From Cristatella mucedo (Eukaryota > Bryozoa > Phylactolaemata > Cristatellidae), in the NCBI GenBank assembly GCA_009760855.2, contig WPIO01000045.1, forward strand, positions 3,272,814-3,336,813: a stretch of 64,000 nucleotides of DNA, read 5' to 3'. This document shows positions 36,207-48,150 of this stretch, piece after piece (positions within the stretch are counted from its first letter, which is position 1; each line of letters begins with the position of its first letter). The notes under the pieces were generated by a model that made no database searches, was not told the DNA's origin, and saw nothing but the letters and a program-made list of their open reading frames with translations. Position numbers and translations under genes: made by a program.

Positions 36207-36710
36207 CAGGGGTCCCTTGTTTATCGTGGTTAATCAATTTCAGACTCTACCGCGGTAAGTGAATTTCCACAGAGTAGGATTCCTAATTTATAAATCGAGT
36301 ATTTTCGTAGTTAGAGCATAGGAAACCTGTTCGCGACCCTCAAAATAGGATTTTTAACATTATTAGAGCCACCCGGACATGAAATAACGTCCCTTTAGTC
36401 GCCATTGCACTCGTATTACCCAATATATTAGACAAAAAAGAGAAAATAAGACGCATGCGAGATTTATTACATTATTGTTACTGTAAACTTAATTACATAT
36501 AAAGTTCTTACACACCCACTAGCCAATGAAAATAGTGCAACCTGTTCGATGATGAAGCGATGAAGATGAAGGGATGTACAGCACAGCAAAGAGAGCAAGG
36601 TTACCGCTCCTCTGAAGGCACGACTGCAGTAGGAGAGTCTTCAGGTGGAGCCGCATCTTCAACGGATGCATCGCCGTCTTCTCCCGCGTTCCACACCTAC
36701 AGTAACTTAC
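36207..36710 (-). mobile_element. pogo/Tigger-like DNA transposon end, with transposase C-terminus remnant
   Basis: A TA dinucleotide (36205-36206) is followed by CAGGGGTCCCTTGTTTATCG, the look of a Tc1/mariner-superfamily pogo/Tigger terminal repeat inserted at TA. On the minus strand, an acidic end GEDGDASVEDAAPPEDSPTA leading to PSEER and stop (about 36.60-36.69 kb) is like the tail of such transposases. Sequence beyond 36.71 kb is different, so the element is cut there. The opposite terminal repeat was not found. Confidence 0.5.
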
Positions 36711-36759
36711 TCTGACTGTGATACAGGGGTATATAATTGACTTAAAAAGCCAAGCGTGC

Positions 36760-37082
36760 GCTGCATAAGTTTCACTATTTCGATCAACTTTTTCACAAGT
36801 ACATTTGAAAAACCGCGCTAGAGTGAAGCCGCTAAAGTCGAAGCGCAAAGTGGCGTGGGACGACGTGCACTGTATATCGAACCCGCTCGCTGCGTCTATA
36901 TATGTTTCGTCCGTCTTAGCTACGGTCCACGTTTTGTTGTCGGCTTCGTTATTAAAGATCACAATTCTCTCGACTAATATCGACCAGCGAATGACGCTAC
37001 GGCGGCACTGCGTCTTCCAATGTACACCTCGCACGAAGGTCCTGACTGATGTTGAACGCGAGCAATACTCCATCACTGTCAA
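36760..37082. other. Stretch open on both strands, product unknown
   Basis: A minus frame (from ATG 37073, MEYCSRSTSVRTF..., through KTWTVAKTDETYIDAASGFD) and a plus frame (about 36805-37083, KNRARVKPLKSKRKVAW...) overlap over about 280 bp. The minus frame looks more like a folded protein, but no splice sites or known motif decide it. Confidence 0.3.
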
Positions 37083-37147
37083 ATGAACTCTCCGCTACGA
37101 ATGTGCTTGCTATCTTGAAGTACGGATGCCCTTCGTCGCTACCGTAT

Positions 37148-37292
37148 GCATAATTAGTTTGTATAGCGCCCTAAGAGAGCTCACTATCTATTCAGGCGCC
37201 ATCGCGTATGACTCGGGGCTCGAGCTCACGACCTCGGCCAGACCTTGGTCGGGGCGAGCACCATAACAACTGGGCCAAACCAGCTCGATTTT
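37148..37292 (-). mobile_element. tRNA-derived SINE, family 2 (copy 3)
   Basis: This is the best full-length copy: head GAGCTGGTTTGGCCCAGTTG, GGTGCTCGCCCCGACCAAGG, B-box GAGCTCGAGCCCC, and L2-like tail GGCGCTATACAAACTAATT, read on the minus strand. Confidence 0.88.
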
Positions 37293-37635
37293 TCACTGTT
37301 GTCTGCATGCCTGCGTGCATCGATGGTGACACGTGTAAGAACTGTCTACCTTTTTCCCACCTACAAGTAGCTAGCCGCACGCTTCCATGGGTCGGCGCTT
37401 CTCCCGCAGACGTCGGACGTCGGCTAAGACTAGTGCGGTCGCAAGTGCTCTGACGTTTGCAGGCCTAGCTCGTTCGAGACTAGGAAAGCCGCCAACCGCT
37501 TGGTGACATTGGCTCGATTGAAAATCTAAGGAGATTTTACCACTTACCTTTACTGATCATCGCACGCCGCTATTGAATTAAACGAGCATCCTCTTCGATG
37601 CTTTCCTCGGAAATCTTGCGGTCCTCGACACGGCT

Positions 37636-37667
<32 letters not shown>
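37636..37667. repeat. (GCC)n microsatellite
   Basis: About ten GCC/CCG units. It lies just upstream (minus strand) of a GTAAGT donor and could be a 5' UTR repeat. Confidence 0.9.
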
Positions 37668-37668
<1 letters not shown>

Positions 37669-38264
37669 GTTTGCCCGACGGACAGTTACTTCGCCTGACT
37701 TGCGCTCTGCAAAAGCGCACCGTAGTCCGCCAGCTTCTTTGGGTACCCAGCTTTTGTCCTACGGGCGCATTCTAGCAACGCATCGCCAGAAAATTCAAAC
37801 GAGCAGATCCACTAGACCTCAGACAGAGAGCCGTCGCCTTCAAAATTTTTTGGCGGCAGCTTGCCGGTACAACTCACCCTAGATCAATTTTTCTTTTGGC
37901 TCCTAATGGTTCCGAGTCTCCTCAGTTCGGGACTTTAAATTCTAGGTCTCGCTGTCTTCTTTTCATGGCATTGACACGTGGGTTTCTTTGCATATACCTC
38001 GGTCTTTGGCCATGTGAGCAGCATGCCCGCCAGAGGGCGCCTCGCAGCAAAGGCCACCTCGGCGCTTGGGCTAGACACGGGATATGACTACGCGCCGAGA
38101 CGGGCTTTCCTGCAGTCCTCAAAGCCCCCTGCTGCCGGGTGCGTGGGCGTCTGCTTATTCGTCTGCTTTCTGCTCCCTATTAGTGTGCAGTAATGAACTG
38201 AAGAGTGCCAGCAAATTTCCCCTCAGCTTGGTAATTATAACGCGGAGGAGTTACGCAACTACCG

Positions 38265-38350
38265 GGAGCTAACGGTCAGGTGCACGCACTTCAAGTCGCT
38301 GGTCCGAATCATGCATTGGGCGATCAGGCATTACTTGCTGCAAGAAGGTT
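38265..38350 (+). mobile_element. Degenerate SINE family 1 relic
   Basis: A B-box-like TCGCTGGTCCGAATCATGC, followed by GGGCGATCAGGCATTACTTG and CTGCAAG, follows the family-1 order with heavy divergence. Confidence 0.4.
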
Positions 38351-38429
38351 TGTGGCCTGTGCAATTTTACGGGCTCTTTTAATCATCACTCTTAGGGCCT
38401 GCTTGCATGTGCAATAAGAAGCCGCCTAC

Positions 38430-39170
38430 AGTTGGTGCACAACTCAGCAGCTAGGCTTGTCTTCGGTGAGCGTCACTGAACGCCAAATCACACAACTTCC
38501 CCAAGACCTGCAGTGCCATCAAGCAGCTTATCGACTTCAAGCATTTCTCCTCCTTTTAGGTGTCTTCACTTCCTGGCTCCGGCACTCACGTACTCAGCTA
38601 GGTACCCTGCACTCAGGCTACGCATCGTATCGCCAGCGCTTCGGATTCAAGTCGCATAGCTGTCCCAGGAACCAACTCAAAATTTTTTTTGAAGACCCCG
38701 TCTTTAGCTAGTAGCCTTATAAAGCCTGGAGCTCACTACCTACTGACGTGACGATATCTATAACTTCAAAGCATTTAAAAAAGAGTTAAAACCCTGCTAA
38801 GTTTTTGCGGGCAGTCGTGCACAGATCAAGACGGCCCAGGCAGATGCCGTTTATTAAGGAAACCGGGAACCAGGCCGCGCGGCCAGCACGCCGGCTTGAT
38901 AGCAGCTGCCGCAAGTGAGTCCCTCTACTCGCTCCAGTGGCTCCCGCCGGACTGGTTAGCTGTCGCGGTACAGCAGACTCAACAACCCACTTGTTTGTCG
39001 TAGTATTTGCTGGATCCGCGTGAGCTTTTCTTTGTGTGCATATGAGTGCTTACGCTATTCATGTTGCATATCACTAACCAATTGATATGCTTCTTTTCCT
39101 GCATTTATAAAGTTCCCAGACAGAAATTGAACTCTCTTAGGACGCTATAAAAAGTCTTTGTATTGTTATT
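38430..39170 (+). mobile_element. L2-A copy F, old, interrupted
   Basis: A degenerate coding part (GTGCACAACTCAGCAGCTAG, CAAGCAGCTTATCGACTTC, AAGCCTGGAGCTCACTACC) and the 3' UTR with terminal signal (39110-39165) flank about 180 bp of unrelated GC-rich DNA (about 38.81-38.99 kb). Confidence 0.75.
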
Positions 39171-39177
39171 AGTGCTA

Positions 39178-39215
39178 TTTGAATGAGGCGGCTGAATTAG
39201 CCGACCCTTACCAAT
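39178..39215 (+). mobile_element. SINE family 1 3'-tail fragment
   Basis: GAATGAGGCGGCTGAATTAG is the conserved family-1 end. Nothing of the head remains. Confidence 0.55.
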
Positions 39216-39462
39216 CCTTTTTAGCCGTTCACAGTGGGAGACGGCTGACTCGGGGGCCGTTTGTTTTGGGGCATTTAGCAGTCAGGCGGAGCCGAACTTA
39301 CGACTCCAGGAGCTGCCCTGCCGATGCATACATAGCTGTATGCACATGTGCGTCGTTAAGAAAATTAGGGGGGGTTTACTGCCGCTTGTCTCTAATGTTC
39401 GTGCTACTCTTGAGACCTGCAACGACTGCTTGCCTCGTAACAACAGAAGCAAGGAGCAAGTA

Positions 39463-39562
39463 CGAGAGAGAGAGCGAGAGAGAGACGAGAGAGAGAGAGA
39501 AGAGGGGAGTGAGGAGATCGAGAGAGACGGGAGAGAGAGAGAGTAGTCTGACCAGAGAGAGT

Positions 39563-39602
<40 letters not shown>

Positions 39603-39668
39603 GAGAGAGAGAAAGAGAGATAGATAGATAGATAGATAGAGAGAGAGATAGAGATGCAGAGAGAGAGT
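39463..39668. repeat. (GA)n microsatellite with GATA run
   Basis: Interrupted GA blocks enclose a short (GATA)n (39619-39639). Confidence 0.92.
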
Positions 39669-39689
39669 AGTCATAAAACACACTCTATT

Positions 39690-39785
39690 GTTTGAGGGCT
39701 GCGTAAGAGAACTCCAATCTCCATGAAGGCGCTTTTACATAATGCCTCGCTCGAGCCCACGACACATGCTCATCATGGTAAATGC
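39690..39785 (-). mobile_element. Degenerate SINE family 2 copy
   Basis: An L2-like tail (GGAGTTCTCTTACGCAGCCC) and B-box-like GTCGTGGGCTCGAGC are read on the minus strand. The head is lost. Confidence 0.55.
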
Positions 39786-39854
39786 AGGCATCTTTCTTCC
39801 CTAATCTTCCAGTCATCCTAGCGCCAGATCTAGGGAGAGCGAGGGAGTTATGGA

Positions 39855-39877
39855 GGAGAGAGAGAGAGAGAGAGAGC

Positions 39878-39912
<35 letters not shown>
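39855..39912. repeat. (GA)n microsatellite
   Basis: Two GA blocks joined by GCGTGT. Confidence 0.92.
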
Positions 39913-40097
39913 AGGAGGATATAATGGCAGTGGGACGAGGAAGCTCGCATACACGACAGTTCAGACGCCAGCCATCGTGGATAGCTGCCATCACATTCCG
40001 TTACAGTCATACATGAAACATGCCTTCAGAGGGAGAAGTTGCTCGTTACCAGCGCAATCTCAGACGCTTCTTTTGACGCTCTCTGTATATGTCAGTC

Positions 40098-40200
40098 TCG
40101 TAAGGCCATCTGCACGGCTCACGACCCAGGTCACGCGTTCAAGTCCTGATGAAAATACCCATCACCACAGCAAGCGAGGTGTCAGCCTGCAAAGGTGCGG
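40098..40200 (+). mobile_element. Possible SINE family 1 relic
   Basis: CACGCGTTCAAGTCCTGATG resembles a B-box, and CCATCACCACAGCAAGCG resembles a scrambled body. Weak. Confidence 0.25.
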
Positions 40201-40224
40201 AGATGTTGTAATTGTCAGAAATAT

Positions 40225-40300
40225 ACATATATATATGATCTACGATATATATATATATATATTAAAAATGTATGAGTATTTATTTATTTTATTCATTTAA
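40225..40300. repeat. (TA)n-rich tract
   Basis: Two short TA runs separated by GATCTACGA, then TATTTATT words. Confidence 0.8.
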
Positions 40301-42809
40301 GATATATTTATTATCATTCATTTATTCTCTATCTCTCTACTACGTATATGAGGCGCTGTTGAAGCTGCTTCTCTTTCAGTACCCTTTTGAAGACGTCAGT
40401 CTATGAAACAAGTTGACGCTGAGAGTACGCTGCATACTGAAAACCTCGACACCAATTCTTGGTCAAAAGTTCATTCTGGAATTTACCTCCATCGAAGGGC
40501 TATTGTAAGACCAGCTCAACAAACCATGCGGTATCCAGAAAACTTTAACGCAGGTCAGCAGGGACAGCCGGAAACCACGGCGTCCACGGAGGCTCGCTGT
40601 TAGAGCCTCACTCAAAACAACACGTCCAGTAGCAAATCTCGAATTTGACGATTTCAACATTTCAACCACGCTTCCGGTGATTTTAAATGTGGACATTCGG
40701 ACCCGGCTCCCCGCTGCACGCAGCAAGGAGTTGTGCAGTAACTATATCCGCTTCCGGAAGACCTGCGTGGGCGTGTGGTAACTCCACCACGCTAACCCTA
40801 TAACGTCGCTAAGCAGCCGGCCTGCACTCCCACGCGGCCGCTGGTTTGTTGACCTTGCCTGGGCGATCGGTTTGACTCCACAGCTTCAGCATCAGGACTA
40901 ATTCTACCGTGATGCTCTTCAGAACTGGCCGAGCTACCGGCTGCTGATATCATTCCATTGATCAATAGTTTGCTTTTAATGCTGCCTCGTGTGGTTTGTA
41001 GAATTTTATCGAAAATATATCTCATAAGCAACTACGCATAATATCCCTCGGCATTTATTTATCTTGACTCTCGTTTGAAATAATATTGGGTTGTCGTCGC
41101 TGTGGCGGTCGGTGGTACAGCGTGTGCGCAAACGCTAGTGAGCTCTCCGGCTTCTAAGTTCACTGCGAGAAGAAGGCGGGTTTCAATCGTTTTTCCCTCC
41201 CCTTCCAGCTCTTACCGCTTTGAATGCAGCGAACAGTTCTACTGCACCTTCTTACCAGGCAAAAAGCGAACTGATTCCGGTCGACCTCATTATATAACGG
41301 CAAGGGAGCCTTTGCATTCTCGCCTTGCTGTGGAACGATTAAATTGCAGGACTCAAACACCCGGCATTCGTCGTGAAGTGCGTGCACATAACTCGCAGGC
41401 TAAGATCCAGAAGGCTATATAAAATGTGGCTGCTGAATTAGCTGCCCTGTGCTGGGCAGAGCAGGCCAGAAATTGCAAAACTCGCGCTTTGCTGCTGCTC
41501 CGAAGCTGCTTTGCCGAGGCCGGTCGGCCTGATATATTGCCAAAGAGATGAGAATTCTTGCAGAACTGCAGCTTTCTTGAAAAGTCCACGCTTGATCTAT
41601 TCATTAGGTCGCGATCTTTAGTCATCGGATATTGATGATCGTTTGACTAAATGCGGTGACTGGCCAAGGTGTCATGCATCTCAGCGCCAAATATAGCCCG
41701 CCATCATGGGCATTTACTTTCGTTGTGATTACATTTAAACCGGTTCACCTAGTCCGAGCCCAGCGCAGCTGACTTAGCATTCTCCATCGTCAGATCAGTA
41801 TGCTGCCGCTCCTCGGATTGGTGGTTGTCCTGCGCATGGCTGCTTGGCCAATTTCAGTTGCCATGTTATGCTCATGGTCGTGAAATCCATGGTTCGCTTG
41901 ATCATTAGCTGGACAGTGGCTCAATGCCATGGTCTGCAGGGACGAGGCTGTGTGAGCCTCGTGCGAAACTGCTGCTGAGCAGCTTCCCAGCCGGCCAAGG
42001 CGGCTTGGTCGTCATGAAAGGGTTGGCTCTCACCTGCCAAATGGCGTGATGCTTCCTGCGCCCGGCCAGGCCAAATTTTGCCCACAATCAGGTCTAATTC
42101 CAGCTGCCTGCTTGCAGTCTCCACTTCCCGGGCACTTGCAATTTTTTTGATGCCTGCCACTGATCATCGGTCACCCTGCTGGCCATCTAGTCATCTCAAA
42201 TCTCTGCCAATCCTGCTGAGCTCTTTTGGCAGCCCTGATTGGTCACCAGTCATGTCTCTCTATCTTTGCTTTGAAGGGGAAAGATTACCAATCAACCTCA
42301 CTAGCCCACTTAGTTGAGTTTATATAGAAATGCATGTCTCCTGTACGTCTGAATGGTTCATGCTTTAGCGTCCTCCATTTCCTCATCAAAAATAGCACCT
42401 AGTCCTTTTTCTTGTATCGTCTTTCTCAATTTCAACTTACATAGCATATAAGTTTGTGGATCTATTCTTGCCTCAATGGTTTTTGCTTTATAGTGAGACA
42501 TTAGATGAAGAATTGAGGCTCAAACATGGAGTTGGTAATAGTTTGCTTCACTTTCAGCTGTATCATTGTTCTTATTGATTGAATGGCACCTTTGCGTGTA
42601 TACCATATTCTGTCAAATCATATTCCCGTTATAATTGCACATTTTTAATCGGATGTGAGGTTTTATACATCGAACCTACCATTGTCTATGCTTAATTTTC
42701 AGAGCTACATTTCAGGTCAAGCTATTGACACTGTGTATCGATTTACTGTCGTAGACCAACATGTGCTTAATAAGAAGCAATGGAGCCCTGATTAGCTTTA
42801 CCTTCACGT
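40301..42809. other. About 2.5 kb without a confirmed gene
   Basis: Two spots deserve note. At 41209 a strong plus acceptor (TTTTTCCCTCCCCTTCCAG|) opens a frame SYRFECSEQFYCTF... to 41422. At 42034 a minus donor CAG|GTGAGA closes a frame KKIASAREVETASRQLELDL. Neither product is recognisable. A SINE1-like tail lies at about 41.42-41.45 kb. Confidence 0.3.
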
Positions 42810-43110
42810 TGTGACCACAATTTAAAAGAAACTAAAAACACATTTATTTAGGACAGCATGATGGATTTATGAGTTCGACCTTTAGCAATGTGCGTCACTG
42901 ACACTGTACCTTCTTCACTACACTGTTCCCATTTGCATGTGGCTGTGCTTCATCCACCCTAATATGTTATTCTTGACAGTGTTTACATGTGAGCATACCA
43001 CTACAACCCATTCCCGATCGTTTTTGCTGGGTATGCAAAGCACTAGCTAGAAGATGTGAGTTCTCAGGGGCTTTATCAGAATTATGTTATTATTGTTATT
43101 GTTATCATGA
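42810..43110 (+). mobile_element. L2-A copy G (3' part)
   Basis: The end of the coding region (TTTAAAAGAAACTAAAAACA, TTTAGGACAGCAT), a diverged 3' UTR, and the terminal signal (GAGTTCTCAGGGGCTTTATC) with TTA/TTG repeats. Confidence 0.8.
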
Positions 43111-45129
43111 GTCTTTGTAGAGCCACTGTAAGTCCCTGCAGGAAGCATTTGCTCAGCTAATTCATTCATTGAGTTTTTGAATTTCTCCTGTGGGTACCTG
43201 GATTCACTCTCTGAAATCTCGATGTTTTCTTCCTGGTCCTTGGAACACAACCATTGGCTGCCTCAGTGACATCAGCAATCATAGATCATTCAACACACAC
43301 ATCTTTTCATCGTGCGATATCGGAACAAATAAGAAAGTACAGACGTCTTCTTCCCTTAGTCCTGCTCATTGGTGCAGAAGGAATTCACGGCGTGATGATT
43401 TTTTTAAATTTGAGCCGTGGCATTCTGCCATATTGTCATGCATATAATATCTTTTATTCTGATTGGTTGCTTCAATGGATTCTCCCTTATTAAGTCAGCT
43501 TCAGTGATCCACATAATTCTGGGCCCACAATTGTCTTAAGATGTGGATTCTCGTGTCATGGATCAGCCATCAGATGTGTCTCACCCATAAGAGCAGAACG
43601 TGTCACACCACACCTCCCGAGCTTCAATATGAGAGTTGCAGGTGCCTAACGGGCTAGGGCTGGTCATAGAGGCTGAGAAAAATGAGCGTGAGTATTTTGA
43701 CTTCAATGTAACTTATGTTCTGTTGAGCCAATCTATCAGTCTCATGCAATACACCAGTGCCGGTGAAGCAATGTCTTGGCCTTTTTGACGACGTACCGAC
43801 CACATTTTCCCATTTCTCCAGGATTACTGTCTCCTCTTAGCCTTTATGCTGGCCTTTCAGGTCACTGGCGGGATTGCTTCTGGTTAACCTGATGACTGAT
43901 TGGAAGTCAAGAGTCTCAGCGGATCACTACCAGGTTGGCATCGGCTCTACTGGGTGACCTTTTTCTGTCATTGCCCGGGATGGTGGATGGAAAAAGCCGA
44001 ATCGAAACCGTCAGCCTCATTAGCTTTTGTTGAAGTGAACAAAACAGCTGGTCCACACGGCACCTCTGGGTTTCAGCTGGCGTCAAGTGTCCTAACAATT
44101 CTTACAAGCTAGTGCTGCACACCGCTCTCCCCTCTCGCCCCCATATGCTGGTCTAAGCAGTGAACATCGATTCTTGCCCTTATTACTTGCACAACACTGG
44201 CTTCTATCTGCCATCTATCACTCCTGGTTCAGATCAAATGCATCGTTTGGCATGGGCCCAATTGAGTGTTCAGAGAGTAACTCAAACTTTGCGACCGTGA
44301 GGTCCGTGGTCTGCAGGCAGTCTTGCAGCCATGATTTTGTATTGCTCACTACACGGTGTGCCATAGCTGCTGGGTCTCCAACCGCTTTAAAGAAGGAGCT
44401 TTTGTATCAGCGACATCGACTTGGCTTTTACTTGTACTTTTACCGTTGTGCGCTTGCAGTCGACGGCGGCGTATGGCGCTGAGCTACGTGGCTAACAGGC
44501 ATTGCTTCCTGCTATGCCTGCCCAGCCGACTTCATGTCTTGCTGCCAGAGCAGCAGATCTATCTGGTTGCGGCTGCTCTGACAGTGGGGTGCCCTACCTG
44601 TTCAGTGACCTGATGGATTGGCTCGGCTCAGGCCGGCCAGCCTTCTCTTGGTCTTACTGCAAATCCAGCCTGACCCTGCTCGACAGAATGTGGCCTGAGG
44701 TGCTTGGCTGTAAGCATGGTCGCCGGTTGCTGTGGTTCCTTCACAACCACACCAGCTTGGTTGGTTATCACCATGCGCTTGTGCCGGGCGTCGATCGATG
44801 TCGTTGATCGGATCTGGACATCTTATATGGGGAGTGGGGCTGGCAGATCTGCCGCAGCTTGCACGACCTACGTCCCGATCGCCGGCGCACGATAGCTGCG
44901 CAGGCGTATTAAACATCACTATTGGTTGGTTCGGAAAACCCATGGATCGTGTGATCGTGCTGTGCTGACATGTTTCTGTGACCACTGCACTCGGTACTCG
45001 CTACTACAACTCCCTTGCCTTTGCTTTCCGATCAGGATGCAGGGTCGTGTTGGCCCCTCTCTACATCCCCTTCTTCGAACCGGCAGGCCACCAGGTACAT
45101 GAGTAATAAATAGTAAATAAATAGACAAC
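43111..45129. other. About 2 kb, nothing recognised
   Basis: Balanced composition with short frames only. No tRNA boxes, terminal repeats or transposase motifs were seen. Confidence 0.35.
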
Positions 45130-45500
45130 ATATTTGACTCAAAGCAATCTCAGAGAACTTTAAATCTCGTTTCTAGGCGCTATGCACTTTGTGCAAAAGC
45201 GTGCACGAATCTGAATGGTAGCGGAGTAGCTGCTCGATAAACAACAGAATACCATGTTTGGAGGTTGAACATGCACGGGCTCGACTCGCCGCTCAGCATC
45301 TTGCTAACCAGCAGTATCCGCCCGCCGTTTTGCCAGTTAAGTGGCAGCATGCAAAGTTGTCAGACGCTCTTAAGGATTGCATAAAACGAACAAATCACAG
45401 AGACCTGTCTTCTAAGAATAGGTTCGTTTTAAAGTTTCTTTTGTAAATGTGGTCAAAGTCAGGAGATTGTCGTGAGGACTGATGCGAATTCGGTCAGGCA
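45130..45500 (-). mobile_element. L2-A copy H (3' part)
   Basis: It matches copy A from the terminal signal (AGAGAACTTTAAATCTC, TTTCTAGGCGCTATGCAC) through the UTR (GTGGCAGCATGCAAAG) into the end of the coding region (TTTAAAGTTTCTTTTGTAAA), with scattered insertions. Confidence 0.8.
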
Positions 45501-45699
45501 GTGTGCTATCTTTCAGACCAGAAATTCATAGCCTAAGCTGTTCTTAGAGGTTTGTCGATGTGAGTGGGCGGTCCTTAAAGGCCAATGTTTAGGATTGGAC
45601 ACTGCACTTGCATTAGCGTGGCCTGTTGACTAATAGCTGGCATGTTTGCTTCAGTGGTAGCAAGAGCTACTTCTTGAGATGTGAGCGTGGCATATAATA

Positions 45700-45770
45700 T
45701 AATAATGAATAAGCATACATTTCCATAGCACCCTCAGATGGCTAGAATCTGCTCTACCCACTTTTTCTGT
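45700..45770 (-). mobile_element. L2-A or SINE family 2 3'-end fragment
   Basis: TTTCCATAGCACCCTCAGATG preceded by AATAATGAA is the shared terminal signal. There is too little sequence to tell LINE from SINE. Confidence 0.5.
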
Positions 45771-47004
45771 CATGCTTTCTCAAGGGAAGCACGACAGAAA
45801 ATTATTAGTGTGCAGTTATGCACATGCAAGGTTGTATATTTACTCCACTTTGCACGTTGGGTTTCACGCTGTGCCTCAAATGATGAACCTAGAATAGTTG
45901 AAAGTGGGCCCAACAACAAGTGAAAGGACATGCTAAAAGTGTGGCATGTACATCCGCGCTTAGTAAGGTGCTGTGCTCTCTCCTCCCACAGGAGGTCTAC
46001 AATTCACTAGCTTGCTGCAGAGGAGGTCCGTACTTTTAAGGAATGACATGTGACGCGACTGCATTAGCCCTAAAATAATTGGTGCAGATGATGATATTTG
46101 TGTAGTTTCAAGCCTCAGCTGCAGCTCTGATGGCAAGCTGAGCTCGTGTTCATGTGGTGCCTAAGCACATGGGTCATTACGATAGTACAGTCGTGGTCGC
46201 AAGTAGTCCATAATTTCTTAGGGTTATTGTTTTGAAAAAGAACGAAATTTAACGTCGGAGCAGGTCGTTATGTCATGTGCGGTATACTGAATGTTCGTTC
46301 GGCTTGGGTACGCCGTGAGCGTTTTACGAAAACATCCAGGGCTGTGTGGACCAAAACGATAAGAGAGAGGACGCTCTAATACTTGGTGAACTGTGTGTCT
46401 GTCCGCCTGTTTGCTGAGGACCCAAGCTATTTCTCGACCTCGACGGGCAGACCGTTGGCACGTTGAATCTCTTGCGGCTGGACGGAATGCCCTGTGGCTT
46501 GGGAAAAGATCTGGCTTTGCTCCTGAGCCTAGCTCTCTCCTCCAGCACAGGCAGTGGAGGACAAAAGCAAACAGGCTTTCATCTAGAGGAGGGCGGAGGC
46601 AGGGATGTGCGAGGCTTTCATTGCGAGGATGAACCTACAGTAAAATAAAACAATTAAGGCGACTGCAAATCACTTAGTGTATTTATTTGACAGAACTCGG
46701 GAGGTTTGCTCGTACGATGACTTGGATTGTTTCAGACTTGCTTGTGTGCTCCCGGACAAACTGGTCATTAGCACAGTCACTGCGACGGGTTTGGAAACGC
46801 ATAGGAGCAGCAGGAAGGCCCAGTTCACGCGTGACCAATCCAGGGTCTCATCCAGTCATTGACCCTGCGCCTGGCTGTCTCCAGGTTGCGACATGTTCTT
46901 TTGTGTTGTTGCCGTCGTGGCTCCGGCACAAGCCCGGTCAATTGATTCGCCGTTGATCTTGCTAGCTTTGAGCTGAGGTGTGTTTTGCGGGGCAGCGAGC
47001 AGCA

Positions 47005-47108
47005 TGTCTACATATAGATATTATTAATATAATCTATATTCATAACCGTAACTATTATATATTATATATACGGTGTATATTATAATACATATATATTAAA
47101 TATATATA
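47005..47108. repeat. AT-rich low-complexity tract
   Basis: About 100 bp of TATA/ATTA words interrupted only by CATAACCGTAAC and CGGTG. Next to it, GC content rises sharply. Confidence 0.85.
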
Positions 47109-47907
47109 AAACCATTGGCCGCGTTGTCGCCCTTATTGCTTTGACTTAATGGGCAGCAGCAGCGGCTGCTGCTAAGGCACGCTGCTTGCCGCTGCGCATG
47201 CCAGCACTGGCTAGCGCATGCAGCCAACAGCACCAGGCACTTCGTTCGCCAGATGGTGTCTCGCGAATAACGGCGGCGGCCTGTCACGAGCTGAAACGCC
47301 GTCTTGCAAGGTCGCCCTCGGCTCAATCGAAAGGTGTCCAAGGCCGTGTTCTTGCACCTGCACTCTCTCGACCTCGATTACCATTTGTCGAGAAGACCGG
47401 TGCTTCCTCTTTCCAAGGCCCATTGACTGCACAAGGTGGTGACTACAGCAGCTCGACGCGCGCGCCATTGCCACCTCTGTAAAGGCCGGCCGTGCTGACT
47501 AAGTGTAGTGCTGAAGTCGCTCTGTGCGCGTGCTCCCCATCCGAGTTTTCGGACATGGCGCGTAGATGCGCCTGCCTGACTGATTCTGTCTCGTTTTCAG
47601 CGAAGAGGATCCAACTTCGGTACTGTCGGCACTGGTCTTCCAACATAGTGCCCACAGTATTCGAAGTGTCCTTGGTGACCGGGCCATACTGAGTGACGTG
47701 CTCGCTGGCTGCTGCTGGTCTGGTAGCGCGTGGCAGTGGCGTGCGAGCAGTGGCCCTGGTTTGCCTATGTCTTCCACCGACCGCTGCGGAGCCTGTCCGG
47801 CCCCTCCTGGGTCACGGGGGTCATGGGATACTTCAGGTGCGAGTGGGTCTCATTTCACTTTCTATTCTCCCCTTCTGACACGCTGCATTTAGCCAAACGG
47901 CCGTAAT
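47109..47907. other. GC-rich stretch with unresolved open frames
   Basis: On the minus strand, about 47700-47490 reads SNTVGTMLEDQCRQYRSWIL and then FAENETESVRQAHLRAMSEN, a helical-looking segment faintly like the start of the ALIX/BRO1 V-domain, but no donor or acceptor fits. On the plus strand, a strong acceptor GTCTCGTTTTCAG| at 47600 opens EEDPTSVLSALVFQHSAHSI. Only one can be real, possibly neither. Confidence 0.25.
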
Positions 47908-48150
47908 GAAGAATAATATATGTGCATTTGTAGAGCACCTCAAGGAAAACTAGATCTTCCTAGGGCACTGTACATGTGCTGTAAAGGGAATCATGTCAAT
48001 ATGGTTTGTGATACTATCACGGTTGTCAGCACAGCCATGAGCAGCACAAAGACAGTGCACCTGGAGGCCCAGCAAGTGCTGTGAGGAGACAGTGCGTTTT
48101 AGGTTCTTTTAAAATTGCTTCAGATCCGCGGATGTCATCATGCAATCAAT
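47908..48150 (-). mobile_element. L2-A copy I (3' part), diverged
   Basis: The terminal signal (TTTGTAGAGCACCTCAAGG, CTAGGGCACTGTACATGTGC) is followed by UTR and coding-end words (GTTCTTTTAAAATTGCTTC) in the same order as copy A. Confidence 0.7.
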
